NCBI GenBank assembly: GCA_963663005.2
Contig: CAXXHH010000013.1
Location: forward strand, 186,001 to 250,000
Direction: 5' to 3'
Origin: CAINVV01 sp963663005
Lineage (GTDB): Bacteria > Bacteroidota > Bacteroidia > Bacteroidales > Prolixibacteraceae
Length of the DNA: 64,000 nt
Of the stretch, positions 47,498 to 57,232 are shown in pieces; the stretch's first letter is position 1, and every line of letters begins with the position of its first letter. The position numbers and the translations under genes are program-made. Below the pieces are notes generated by a model. It was not told the DNA's origin, did no database searches, and saw nothing but the letters and a program-made list of their open reading frames with translations.

Positions 47498-48754
47498 TTA
47501 TTTAAGTAAAAATCTTGCGGCTGTTCTGGTTCTTTGTTCAACAAAGACAATACGATCTTTTGTCATTTTTTGAATGATGTCATTATTATAATACCTGATT
47601 GTGAGCAATTCAAGATTTTCATTGTAATGAACAACAAACCGTCTCTTTAGGTCCTCGATAAGCTTCTCAAAACCTCGCTCAGGTTTGTCGATTGCTCCTG
47701 AAAAATTCATGGCGGATTGTTGAACGAGGTTCAGCTTAATCCTGTTCTGAGCGAAAAGTTTATATATGTCACCTATACTCTCTTCCGCAATGAACGAGAA
47801 ATCTTTTGGTGATATCGTAATAAGAATTTGATCCTCCTTATTAATATACACCGGCAAGTACTCCATCGGATGATCAATGTGACAAATTAGTGAACCCGGA
47901 TCCTCCGGATGGATAAAAGAGCGGACATAAAGTGGTATCGATTTTTCCACCAGTGGTTTCATCGTTTTTGGGTGAATTACCTTCGCCCCATAATAGGTCA
48001 TTTCCACTGCTTCACGATAGGAAAGCATATCCAGTTTGTGGGTCGAGTCATACCGGTGAGGATCAGCATTCATGATTCCGGGAACGTCCTTCCAAATAGT
48101 CACACTCTCCGCATTCATTACATTGGCAATGACCGCTGCCGTATAATCTGACCCCTCTCTTCCCAGGGTGGTAGTAAGATTGAAGGTGGTAGCTCCAATA
48201 AATCCCTGCGTCAGACATACGCTGTTTTCATTGAATTGAAATGCTTGTGGCAACAGCTTCCTGGTAAGCTCCCAGTCGATCTCCCCTTCCCGCCATGTAT
48301 CATTGGTTCGGATATAATGCCCTGCATCAATCCATTTGGTAATTTTACCCACCTTATTTAAATAGGCAGCCACAATCTCAGTCGAGATCATTTCTCCCGT
48401 TGAAACTATCTGATCATACTCAAAATCATAGTTTAAAGAAGGAACAATTTCTACCCTTTTGATCAGCGCATCAAACTCCTGGTTGATGGTAAACATCAAT
48501 TTTTCATCCCCCTCTTCAAACAGCTCATTCAAAATATTTAAATGATTGTTTTTCAGACGGATAATTCCTTCCAAGGCCTCTTCAACCTTCCCATCAAAAT
48601 AATTACGGGTTACCTCAACCAGGGCATCCGTAGTTTTTCCCATAGCAGAAACAACAATGATCAACTGATCCTGCTCCGCACATATAATTTTAGCCGTATT
48701 GATAACTCCTGCCGCATCTCTTACCGAAGCACCTCCAAACTTAAATACCTTCAT
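47498..48754 (-). CDS. lysC: Aspartate kinase
   Basis: A 418-residue monofunctional aspartokinase if started at the ATG complementary to 48752-48754 (MKVFKFGGASVRDAAGVI). The kinase domain has KFGGASV, VVSAMGKTTDALVE, a GEMISTEI segment and TTTLGREGSDYTAAVIA. Two C-terminal ACT domains are expected from about residue 300 on and would mediate feedback control by lysine or threonine. It catalyses the first step of lysine, threonine and methionine synthesis. It is convergent with pyrC with only 14 bases between the stop codons, and divergent from mfd. Confidence 0.9.
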   Translation of the reverse strand: MKVFKFGGASVRDAAGVINTAKIICAEQDQLIIVVSAMGKTTDALVEVTRNYFDGKVEEALEGIIRLKNNHLNILNELFEEGDEKLMFTINQEFDALIKRVEIVPSLNYDFEYDQIVSTGEMISTEIVAAYLNKVGKITKWIDAGHYIRTNDTWREGEIDWELTRKLLPQAFQFNENSVCLTQGFIGATTFNLTTTLGREGSDYTAAVIANVMNAESVTIWKDVPGIMNADPHRYDSTHKLDMLSYREAVEMTYYGAKVIHPKTMKPLVEKSIPLYVRSFIHPEDPGSLICHIDHPMEYLPVYINKEDQILITISPKDFSFIAEESIGDIYKLFAQNRIKLNLVQQSAMNFSGAIDKPERGFEKLIEDLKRRFVVHYNENLELLTIRYYNNDIIQKMTKDRIVFVEQRTRTAARFLLK

Positions 48755-48886
48755 CTTCAACAAATTTCAATTAAAAATTCCTACTGAAATCACTCCACAA
48801 AGTAACAAAAATCGATTACATAGCGTTTCTGGCTAGACATAATCTCCAAAATTAGTAACTTCGCGCAATCCACAGAAAGGCACAAA

Positions 48887-51800
48887 TTGGAATTAACAGA
48901 TTTTCTGCATTTATACCGTTCCCATCCATCGCTAATTGGATTAAAGGAGACTTTGGCCGCAGCCGGAGTAAAAAAAATTTCATTATCCGGATTATCGGGA
49001 TCATCAGCAACCGTGGCATTTTCTGTCTTGAGGGAGATGAATCCTTATCAATCACTTTTCATCCTGAACGACCGTGAAGAAGCTGCATTCTTCTATGATG
49101 ACCTGCATGTACTTGGGCGTGAAGATGATTTGCTTTTTTTCCCATCTTCGTACAAACGCAATATCTGGCACGATCATATTGACAATGAAAATATTATTCT
49201 GCGAACGGATGTCCTGAATAAACTTTCTGTAAAGGAAAAGAAATACCTGATTGTTACATACCCGGAGGCCATCATGGAGATGGTTGTTTCAGAAAGTGGA
49301 CTTCAAAAGCATACACTTCACATAAAAACAGGGGAAAAGCTCTCTATTTCGTTTATCAATGAATTACTGTTTGAGTACGGATTTGAGCGGGTAGAATTTG
49401 TCTTTGAGCCCGGCCAATACTCGATTCGGGGTTCTATCATTGATATTTTCTCCTACTCTAACGAGGATCCATATCGCATTGATTTCTTCGGTGATGTTGT
49501 TGATTCGATCCGGTCATTCGATATTGAGGATCAGATCTCGAAAGTTCCATATTCCAGGATCGCTATCATTCCAAATATACAGGACGGACTCGGCGAAGAG
49601 AAAAAAGTCTCCTTCTTTGAGTTTCTTGATAAGGAGACCTATCTCGTTTCAAAAGACTTTGATCACCTGACAAATTACATCAGAGATTTAAATTTTAACG
49701 CCATTGAGGAGCACAACAGCGATGAAGTGCAGTTTAACGGAAATTTTCTTTCCGGCGATCTTTTCAAATCTTTCTTGAAGAAATTTGTTCAAATTGAACT
49801 GAAATCGAATAGAAAGAGCGGTAATCTACACGCAGAATTTCACACCTCACCTCAACCCGTTTTCAATAAAAACTTCGACCTGCTGGGTGCTAACCTTAAG
49901 GAAAACAGGCACAACGGCTATCATAATCTTATTTTATCCTCCAGCTCAAAACAGATAGACCGACTGCATTCGATATTTGACGACAAAGGAGATCCGCAAA
50001 AGCTTGATTCATTATCATTTGCGCTTCAGGAAGGGTTTATTGACCATGATCTGAAAATCTGTTGCTACAATGATCATCAGATTTTTGAACGGTACCATCG
50101 ATACAAGTTGCGTACGAAAAAGCCCTCCCGACAAGCAATTACCCTCAAGGAACTAAGCAAACTTCAGGTTGGAGATTATGTGGTTCATACGGATCACGGC
50201 ATCGGGAAATTTGCCGGACTGGTAAAATCTGAAGTCAACGGAGTTATGCAGGAAGCCGTAAGACTCTCCTATCGTGATAATGATTCTCTTTTGGTAAGCA
50301 TCCATTCGTTGCACCGAATTTCCAAGTACAAGGGCAAGGAGGGTCAGGAACCCGCTATTCATAAACTGGGAACTGCCGCCTGGCAGAACATGAAGAATAA
50401 AACCAAGACGAAAGTTAAGGATATTGCCCGGGAACTGATTGCGCTCTACGCTGCAAGAAAGATGGAAAAAGGATACGCCTTCATGCCAGATACGTACCTG
50501 CAACAAGAATTGGAGGCCAGTTTCATTTACGAAGATACCCCTGATCAAATTAAAGCGACAATTTCTGTCAAGGAAGACATGGAGCGATTGATGCCGATGG
50601 ATAGGCTCATTTGCGGTGATGTTGGATTTGGGAAAACAGAGATTGCGGTGAGAGCCGCTTTTAAGGCCGTTACCGATAGCAAGCAGGTTGCAATTCTGGT
50701 TCCCACAACTATTTTGGCATTACAACATTATAAAACATTCAGAGAAAGACTGCGCAACTTTCCATGTAATGTTGAATATATCAGCAGATTACGCCATTCG
50801 GCGGATGTAAAAAAAGTCTTACATGATCTATCTACCGGAAAGGTTGATATCCTGATAGGAACACACAAAATGATTGGGAAAGAAGTGAAATTCAAAGACC
50901 TCGGATTGTTAATCGTTGATGAAGAACAACGATTTGGCGTTTCGGTTAAAGAAAAATTGAAACAGTTGAAAATCAATGTGGATACGTTGACTTTGACGGC
51001 CACCCCCATTCCACGAACTCTCCAATTTTCATTAATGGGCGCCAGGGATCTTTCCATAATCAGTACCCCGCCACCAAACAGATATCCGATTTCGACAGAA
51101 GTCCATTTATTTGACGAAGAGGTTATCAAAGAGGCCATTATGTATGAAGTTTCAAGAGGTGGTCAAGTATTCTTCATCAACAACCGAATCACCAATATTT
51201 TTGAGTTGGAGAGGCTTATCCACAAACTTTGTCCGGGCGTTAAAACTATCGTTGGACACGGTCAGATGGAGGGCGACAAGTTGGAAAAGGTAATGTTCGA
51301 TTTCATCAACGGTGATTACGACGTGCTAATTGCGACTACTATCATTGAATCGGGGCTTGATATCCCCAATACGAACACGATCCTCATCAACAACGCGCAT
51401 AATTTTGGCCTGAGTGAACTGCATCAGCTAAGGGGGCGTGTCGGTCGATCCAATAAAAAGGCATACTGCTATTTATTGACTCCACCGCTGGAAGCTATGA
51501 CTCCGGAAGCAAAGAGAAGATTACAGGCAATAGAAGAATTTTCTGATATTGGAAGTGGTTTTAGTCTGGCGATGCAGGATTTGGATATTCGTGGTGCAGG
51601 TAATCTCCTGGGCGGGGAACAAAGCGGCTTCATTGCTGATATAGGTTTCGAAGCCTACCAGCGGATTCTGAACGAAGCGATGGAAGAACTCAGAGACGAT
51701 GAGTTTCAGGGTGTTTTTGATGATCAGGAAATTAAGGATCAACAAAACGCATTTCTTCAGACCTCATTTATCAGAGATTGTACGATCGATACAGATCTGG

Positions 51801-52255
51801 AATTGCTTTTCCCTGACGATTATGTTTCCAGTATTTCGGAGCGCGTATTGCTTTATCGTGAATTGGACGATCTAAAAAATGAAGAAACCCTGAAACTGTT
51901 TGAAGGAACCCTCGTTGACCGTTTCGGACAAATTCCTAAACCCGCTGGAGAATTATTGAATGTAGTCAGGCTTCGCTGGATAGCGATTGCCCTAAACATG
52001 GAAAAGCTAATCGTCAAGGATAAACGAATGATTTGCTATCTTCCTTCTGATCAATCCTCCAAATACTACCATTCCAGGGAGTTTGCCGGATTAATGCAGT
52101 GGATCATGAAGAATCCTTCGAAATGCAAAGTGAAGGAAAACAAAGGGAAATTGACAGTCATACTTGATTCGGTCACCTCAATCAATGATGCACTTGCAGT
52201 CTTAAAGGCGGTATCACTTTTTCTGGAGCAAAAAAGAAACGAGTTGCAACAATGA
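48887..52255 (+). CDS. mfd: Transcription-repair coupling factor
   Basis: A 1122-residue Mfd starting at TTG 48887, with GAAAGG about 10 bases upstream. Domains in order: UvrB-like N-terminus (ELLFEYGFERVEFVFEPGQYSIRG), CarD-like RNA polymerase interaction domain (LQVGDYVVHTDHGIGKFAGL), RecG-like translocase with Walker A GDVGFGKTE, DEEQ box in VDEEQRFGV, TATPIPRTLQFS, and RRVGRSNKKAYCYLL-like motif VI (RGRVGRSNKKAY), then the C-terminal TRCF domain. It removes stalled RNA polymerase and recruits UvrA. Its stop overlaps the start of the DUF4294 gene by 4 bases. Confidence 0.95.
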   Translation: MELTDFLHLYRSHPSLIGLKETLAAAGVKKISLSGLSGSSATVAFSVLREMNPYQSLFILNDREEAAFFYDDLHVLGREDDLLFFPSSYKRNIWHDHIDNENIILRTDVLNKLSVKEKKYLIVTYPEAIMEMVVSESGLQKHTLHIKTGEKLSISFINELLFEYGFERVEFVFEPGQYSIRGSIIDIFSYSNEDPYRIDFFGDVVDSIRSFDIEDQISKVPYSRIAIIPNIQDGLGEEKKVSFFEFLDKETYLVSKDFDHLTNYIRDLNFNAIEEHNSDEVQFNGNFLSGDLFKSFLKKFVQIELKSNRKSGNLHAEFHTSPQPVFNKNFDLLGANLKENRHNGYHNLILSSSSKQIDRLHSIFDDKGDPQKLDSLSFALQEGFIDHDLKICCYNDHQIFERYHRYKLRTKKPSRQAITLKELSKLQVGDYVVHTDHGIGKFAGLVKSEVNGVMQEAVRLSYRDNDSLLVSIHSLHRISKYKGKEGQEPAIHKLGTAAWQNMKNKTKTKVKDIARELIALYAARKMEKGYAFMPDTYLQQELEASFIYEDTPDQIKATISVKEDMERLMPMDRLICGDVGFGKTEIAVRAAFKAVTDSKQVAILVPTTILALQHYKTFRERLRNFPCNVEYISRLRHSADVKKVLHDLSTGKVDILIGTHKMIGKEVKFKDLGLLIVDEEQRFGVSVKEKLKQLKINVDTLTLTATPIPRTLQFSLMGARDLSIISTPPPNRYPISTEVHLFDEEVIKEAIMYEVSRGGQVFFINNRITNIFELERLIHKLCPGVKTIVGHGQMEGDKLEKVMFDFINGDYDVLIATTIIESGLDIPNTNTILINNAHNFGLSELHQLRGRVGRSNKKAYCYLLTPPLEAMTPEAKRRLQAIEEFSDIGSGFSLAMQDLDIRGAGNLLGGEQSGFIADIGFEAYQRILNEAMEELRDDEFQGVFDDQEIKDQQNAFLQTSFIRDCTIDTDLELLFPDDYVSSISERVLLYRELDDLKNEETLKLFEGTLVDRFGQIPKPAGELLNVVRLRWIAIALNMEKLIVKDKRMICYLPSDQSSKYYHSREFAGLMQWIMKNPSKCKVKENKGKLTVILDSVTSINDALAVLKAVSLFLEQKRNELQQ

Positions 52256-52893
52256 AACTGAATGAACACACCAGGCATATTTTCTCCCGTGGAATGATGG
52301 TTTCACTGGTGTTAATTTTTCTACTTGCCGGCAGCGACTTGTCTGCTCAGACTTCAAGACTGATCTTACAAGCCGAACGGGAAAAAGCAATTCAGGACTC
52401 AAACCTGCGGGCTGCAGTTTCCGCCGATACCATGCTTCATTTCACGTTTCCACCCATTGAAATTGTCGGCGAATATGTTCTTAAAGACAAGTTGAAAGAG
52501 CGAAAATACCACCAATTATACGATGATATAAAGCGAACCTATCCCCTTTCCAAGATTGTTTCGAGTGAAATGAAGCTGGTAAATGCCGAACTTGATTCAA
52601 TTTATCGAACAAAATCGCAGGGAAAAGCCTATTTAAAGTGGTACGAAAAGCATATTTACAGAACCTACATTGACACCCTCAAGTCTCTTAATATCAGACA
52701 GGTAAAATTATTTGTAAAGCTTATTAACCGGGAGACTGGTAGCTCTCCATATGAATTAATTAAAAAATACCGCGGAGGACTCGATGCCTTCTTGTGGCAA
52801 CTGTCTGCCAACGCTTTAATGGTTAATCTTAAGAGCGAATATGACCCCACGGAGGATGCCATGATAGAGGATATTATCACAAAATTTTATTGA
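52252..52893 (+). CDS. DUF4294 family protein, secreted
   Basis: A 213-residue protein with an N-terminal signal-type segment (MVSLVLIFLLAGSDLSAQ). The conserved core is of DUF4294 type: TYPLSKIVSSEMK, KYEKHIY-like YEKHIYRTYIDTL, VKLFVKLINRETGSSPYELI and RGGLDAFLWQLSANAL. This is a Bacteroidota family of unknown role. It overlaps mfd by 4 bases (ATGA), suggesting coupled translation, but no functional link to repair is evident. Confidence 0.82.
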   Translation: MKLNEHTRHIFSRGMMVSLVLIFLLAGSDLSAQTSRLILQAEREKAIQDSNLRAAVSADTMLHFTFPPIEIVGEYVLKDKLKERKYHQLYDDIKRTYPLSKIVSSEMKLVNAELDSIYRTKSQGKAYLKWYEKHIYRTYIDTLKSLNIRQVKLFVKLINRETGSSPYELIKKYRGGLDAFLWQLSANALMVNLKSEYDPTEDAMIEDIITKFY

Positions 52894-52994
52894 ATCCGTA
52901 ATTTTTTTCTAATTTTACGTATATAATCTTACCTCCACGCAACACAAATCGGGAGCAATTATTTCAAAATTCATCACCATTTATACAGAATAAA

Positions 52995-54986
52995 GTGATA
53001 AATCTCAACAACAAATTACAAAGTCAAAATCCAATATTCGATCACTCATTGGATCACCTACCAACCAACCTTACACATCGGGACGTACTTACCAAATACG
53101 AAAAGATACCCACTTTCATTTTTCAGGAAAGCTCTGATGCTTCTATCGAAGTTGCGCAAGAAATTAGCAACCTGATTATCAGCACACAGAAAGAAGGTAG
53201 AATGTGCGTCTTAGGACTCGCTACTGGTTCTACCCAACTCGGTATTTATGCCGAACTAGTGAGAATGCACAAGCAAGAAGGTTTGAGTTTCCGAAATGTG
53301 ATAACCTTCAACTTGGATGAGTATTACCCTTTATCTTCTCATTCAATTCATAGTTATCATCAGTACATGCGGTCAAATTTATTTAACCATGTTGATATCC
53401 TTCATGAAAATATTCATATACCTGATGGTACTATTTTACTGGATGAAGTGCATGATTATTGTCGCGAGTACGAGAGAAAAATTGAAAGTGTAGGGGGAAT
53501 TGACATTTTGTTATTGGGAATCGGTCGAAGTGGCCACATCGGATTTAACGAGCCCGGCTCCGGGCGCAATACTAAAACCCGCATTATCACGCTTGACCCG
53601 ATAACCAGACAAGAAGAAGCAGTTCAATTCAGAGGTTTTGAAAATGTTCCGAGGAGCGCGATTACCATCGGAATATCAACCATGTTGAATGCTAAAAAAA
53701 TAATTCTTACGGCGTTTGGTGAGACTAAAGCGAAGGTAATCAAGCAAATGGTCGAAGACGAAACGAGTAGTCAGGTGCCGGCATCATATATCCAGCTTCA
53801 TTCCAATGCCAAAGTGATTTTAGACACCGGTGCCGCACTGCACCTTATCAGGATGAAGACGCCGTGGCTTCTGGATAGCATGGATTGGTCGGAGGACCGG
53901 CTGATCCGGAAAGCAGTTCTTTGGTTATGCCTCAAAACCAACAAACCACTTCTGAAGCTTACCGGAAAGGATTATAACGACCACGGATTAAGTGACCTCC
54001 TTGCAACTGTTGGATCGGCCTATAAAATTAACATCAAGGTATTTAACGACCTTCAACATACGATTACCGGTTGGCCCGGCGGAAAACCGAACGTCGATGA
54101 TACGTTCCGTCCGGAAAGAGCTCAACCTGAGAAAAAAAGGGTGGTAATTTTTAGTCCCCATCCGGATGATGATGTGATTTCGATGGGTGGTACACTCTTA
54201 CGCCTGATCGAACAGGGTCACGACGTACATGTTGCGTATCAGGTATCTGGCAATTTTGCTGTTTCCGATGAATACGTTACCCGTTTTCTTGATTTTCATC
54301 AGGAATACATTGATTTTTACGATATTGATAATCCGGTCGCCAAACAACAGCAGGATAAGATTCTGAATTTCATAAAAAACAAAAAGGACAACGATATCGA
54401 TATTCCGGATCTCAGAAAGGTGAAAAGTTTGATTCGACGGATGGAAGCACGATCAGCACTGAGATATTTTGGTCTGAAAGATGAAAATATCCATTTTCTT
54501 GACCTTCCATTTTATGAAACTGGACTAAAATCTAAATCGCCAGTATCAGAAACAGATGTTCAACTAATTGTAAATCTGTTAGAATCGATTCATCCGCATC
54601 AGATTTTTGCTGCCGGAGATCTATCGGATCCGCACGGAACGCACAGAGTCTGTCTGGATGCAATATTTATCGCCCTGGAACATGTTAAGACCAAAGCATG
54701 GATGAAAGATTGCTGGGTTTGGCTATACAGAGGTGCTTGGGCAGAATGGGAAGCCGATGAAATCGAAATGGCAGTACCAATTAGTCCAATAGAACTTTCC
54801 AGAAAAAGAGAAGCGATCTTGCGCCACCAATCCCAAAAAGAAGGAGCCATGTTTATGGGTGAAGATGAACGTGAATTTTGGCAAAGGGCAGAAGAGCGTA
54901 ACCGTTCTACTGCTAATTTGTACAATCATTTAGGAATGGCTGAATACGAGGCGATGGAAGCATTTGTCAAATATTACCCTGGATGA
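52995..54986 (+). CDS. nagB: Glucosamine-6-phosphate deaminase (NagB) fused to a PIG-L deacetylase domain
   Basis: A 663-residue two-domain protein starting at GTG 52995. Residues up to about 290 form a NagB-type deaminase/isomerase: LGLATGSTQLGIY (phosphate loop), FNLDEYYPL, the catalytic loop GIGRSGHIGFNEPGS, and ITIGISTMLNAKK. Residues from about 380 form a PIG-L/LmbE deacetylase with zinc motif SPHPDDD (His389, Asp391-393) and the later DPHGTHR. In E. coli NagB the loop is GIGxDGHIAFNEP; here Ser replaces Asp, as I recall from other Bacteroidota fusions. It probably converts amino-sugar phosphates to fructose-6-phosphate, with the PIG-L part removing N-acetyl groups. It overlaps the GHL10 gene by 4 bases. 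Confidence 0.9.
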   Translation: MINLNNKLQSQNPIFDHSLDHLPTNLTHRDVLTKYEKIPTFIFQESSDASIEVAQEISNLIISTQKEGRMCVLGLATGSTQLGIYAELVRMHKQEGLSFRNVITFNLDEYYPLSSHSIHSYHQYMRSNLFNHVDILHENIHIPDGTILLDEVHDYCREYERKIESVGGIDILLLGIGRSGHIGFNEPGSGRNTKTRIITLDPITRQEEAVQFRGFENVPRSAITIGISTMLNAKKIILTAFGETKAKVIKQMVEDETSSQVPASYIQLHSNAKVILDTGAALHLIRMKTPWLLDSMDWSEDRLIRKAVLWLCLKTNKPLLKLTGKDYNDHGLSDLLATVGSAYKINIKVFNDLQHTITGWPGGKPNVDDTFRPERAQPEKKRVVIFSPHPDDDVISMGGTLLRLIEQGHDVHVAYQVSGNFAVSDEYVTRFLDFHQEYIDFYDIDNPVAKQQQDKILNFIKNKKDNDIDIPDLRKVKSLIRRMEARSALRYFGLKDENIHFLDLPFYETGLKSKSPVSETDVQLIVNLLESIHPHQIFAAGDLSDPHGTHRVCLDAIFIALEHVKTKAWMKDCWVWLYRGAWAEWEADEIEMAVPISPIELSRKREAILRHQSQKEGAMFMGEDEREFWQRAEERNRSTANLYNHLGMAEYEAMEAFVKYYPG

Positions 54987-56704
54987 ATTTAATCCTTCGG
55001 ACTGAAGTTCTATTATCATTGATCTTGCTTTTCCTCCCCGCTCTGGGTAATAGCGAGAATAGACTGATTGTCGAAAAAGACAAGTCGGCCTTGGAAAACT
55101 TGCCTGAATCGAAAAAAATTGAATTCAGAGCTGTTTGGATTGCGACAATCAACAACATTGACTGGCCTTCGAAACCGAATTTAACGGTAGATGAACAGAA
55201 GAGGGAATTTTTGCAACTTCTGGATACATTTGAAAAATTTAATTTAAATGTCGTAATACTCCAGGTAAGAGCTGCCTCTGACGCCTTTTACCAATCGAAA
55301 ACTGAACCTTGGTCGCGTTTCCTGACCGGTAAACAGGGTTTGGCTCCCACTCCGTTTTATGATCCACTTGAATGGGCTATCAGGATGTGCCACCAAAGAG
55401 GAATGGAGTTGTATGCCTGGTTTAATCCATTTAGAGTAAGGAATTTAGGTTATTATCAACTCGATCCGAAAAGCTTTGCTGCCAAACATCCTGAATATGT
55501 CAAAGAATATGATAAAAAATATTTCCTGGATCCCGGTTACCCTGAAGTTAGAGATCATGTAGTTGAAGTCATCTCAGAAGTCGCTCATAATTATAATGTT
55601 GACGCAATTCTCCTGGATGATTATTTCTACCCATATCCTGTTGAAGGGAAAAGATTTGGTGATGAGAAGAGCTTTACAAAATATGGCCAGGGATTTTTTC
55701 CAAAGAAAATTAAGGAATGGAGACGAGAAAACATCAACAAATTTGTTGCCTCGCTAACAGAATCGCTCCATTCGATAAAACCGGGTATAAAGTTTGGCAT
55801 TAGTCCGTTTGGCATTTGGAGAAATAAGTCGGTCGATCCAAGTGGATCATCCGGACTTCGGGCAACAAGTTCGTATGACGATTTATATGCTGATGTTCGC
55901 AAATGGTTAGTAAATGGGTGGATAGATTTTGTTATCCCGCAATTATATTGGGAAAAAGGGAATCATTTTGGTGACTTCACATCCTTGGTTCAATGGTGGA
56001 GCGAAAATAGTTATGGCAAACCGCTTTATATTGGTCAGGCGTTGTACAAGTCTACTGCTGGGAAAAATGGATGGATGTTACCCGATGAGCTGAACAATCA
56101 GATTAATTTCCTACGCCAAAATGATAAGGTTAAAGGTTTCGCTTTTTACAGTGCATCGAATATTGGAAAACTGACTGAAAACCAAGTTAAAGCGTTATGC
56201 GAAAATCAATTGAATTCAAAAGCAGAAATTAATGATGACCACCGCTCCGTCGTATTGGCAAAACCTGTCGTTACTGAACCTGTTGCAGACACCATAAAAT
56301 CTGCGCTATTAGATGCACAAATCAGGAAAGACTTTCAGCTGACGCTGGATTATCACCCAATATCGATTCGCCCAATTTGGAATTCATTGTCTGATTTTAA
56401 ACCCGTTTTGAAAAAGACTTCGGGTGCCAGACTCTTGAGCTGGAAAGCAGAGCCTACGATTTCTGCTCAAATCACCGCACTGGTTGCATTCAAAAAGACG
56501 GGAACGAAGCGTTACCGTCAAACAGTCATAGAATTTTCCAGGACAGAAGACTTCCTCCTTTCCGAACAAAGGTGGAAAGAACTAAAGGAATTCGAATTGC
56601 TTTTGGTGAGAAAAGACCTGCTCACAGGAAATGAGAGCTATTCCAGCTTCTTTGAGTTGAAGAATCGAAGAGTAAAGTTGACTGACAACCCCTTCAAACA
56701 TTGA
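54983..56704 (+). CDS. GHL10 (DUF187) family glycoside hydrolase-like protein, secreted
   Basis: A 573-residue protein with a signal peptide (LLSLILLFLPALGNSENR). The TIM-barrel core of glycosyl-hydrolase-like family 10 is clear: EFRAVWIATINNIDWPS, NLNVVILQVRAASDAFYQS, GMELYAWFNPFRV, YNVDAILLDDYFYPYP, and WIDFVIPQLYW. The C-terminus is a less conserved beta region. Members are thought to cleave peptidoglycan-related or other extracellular glycans. Its ATG overlaps the NagB/PIG-L stop (ATGA), so the two genes are translationally coupled, consistent with recovery of amino sugars from wall material; that link is inference. Confidence 0.87.
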   Translation: MNLILRTEVLLSLILLFLPALGNSENRLIVEKDKSALENLPESKKIEFRAVWIATINNIDWPSKPNLTVDEQKREFLQLLDTFEKFNLNVVILQVRAASDAFYQSKTEPWSRFLTGKQGLAPTPFYDPLEWAIRMCHQRGMELYAWFNPFRVRNLGYYQLDPKSFAAKHPEYVKEYDKKYFLDPGYPEVRDHVVEVISEVAHNYNVDAILLDDYFYPYPVEGKRFGDEKSFTKYGQGFFPKKIKEWRRENINKFVASLTESLHSIKPGIKFGISPFGIWRNKSVDPSGSSGLRATSSYDDLYADVRKWLVNGWIDFVIPQLYWEKGNHFGDFTSLVQWWSENSYGKPLYIGQALYKSTAGKNGWMLPDELNNQINFLRQNDKVKGFAFYSASNIGKLTENQVKALCENQLNSKAEINDDHRSVVLAKPVVTEPVADTIKSALLDAQIRKDFQLTLDYHPISIRPIWNSLSDFKPVLKKTSGARLLSWKAEPTISAQITALVAFKKTGTKRYRQTVIEFSRTEDFLLSEQRWKELKEFELLLVRKDLLTGNESYSSFFELKNRRVKLTDNPFKH

Positions 56705-56708
56705 GAGT

Positions 56709-56743
56709 AAAAAAAAACCGCCTCCGAATTTAATCGGAAGCGG
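56709..56743 (-). terminator. Rho-independent terminator, best read on the minus strand
   Basis: The stem CCGCCTCCGA / TCGGAAGCGG (56718-56743) is followed on the minus strand by a run of eight or more T. On the plus strand only a weak CTTCT tail follows. It therefore probably terminates leftward transcripts; the nearest minus-strand gene is glnA, now separated from it by the IS element. Confidence 0.75.
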
Positions 56744-56797
56744 CTTCTACTGTGTACTTGTCTCGTCCTGAAATAGCGATACACAAAAAGTAAAGCT

Positions 56798-57232
56798 ATG
56801 GAGGAAGAATTTGGGAAAGAGTATGTTAAGCGTACGCAAAAGGATTATTCAATGTCCTTTAAATTGCAGATTGTTCACGAAGTTGAACAGGGAGAAATGA
56901 CCGCAACAGAAGCCAGCAATAAGTATGGCATACAAGGGTCACACACGGTTGTTCATTGGGTTCGAAAATATGGTAGTTTTGATTGGGACAATCAAACGTC
57001 ATTAAATATGCCCAAATCGAAGGACCAAAAGCTCCTGGAGTTGGAACAGCGAGTAAAACTTTTGGAAAAGCAAAAAGCATTTTTGGAGAAGCAAGTTGAG
57101 AATGCCGATAAAAAAGTGATCTTCTTTGACATGATGATCGACATGGCAGAACAAGAGTTTAAAATTCCAATACGAAAAAACTCCTTACCCGAGCAATCGA
57201 CCGATTCCGAAAAGAAAGCAAAGAAACGATAG
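56798..57232 (+). CDS. IS3-family transposase OrfA
   Basis: A 144-residue DNA-binding protein: an N-terminal helix-turn-helix (SFKLQIVHEVEQGEMTATEA, then HTVVHWVRKYG) and a C-terminal leucine-zipper coiled coil (LLELEQRVKLLEKQKAFLEK). It regulates and, after -1 frameshifting, forms the N-terminus of the OrfAB transposase. The slippery heptamer A-AAA-AAC lies at 57175-57181, in phase with its codons. Confidence 0.92.
   Translation: MEEEFGKEYVKRTQKDYSMSFKLQIVHEVEQGEMTATEASNKYGIQGSHTVVHWVRKYGSFDWDNQTSLNMPKSKDQKLLELEQRVKLLEKQKAFLEKQVENADKKVIFFDMMIDMAEQEFKIPIRKNSLPEQSTDSEKKAKKR

Noticed and set aside
54599..54929. Minus-strand ORFs inside the NagB/PIG-L gene
   Set aside because: They are shadows of a strongly supported coding frame.
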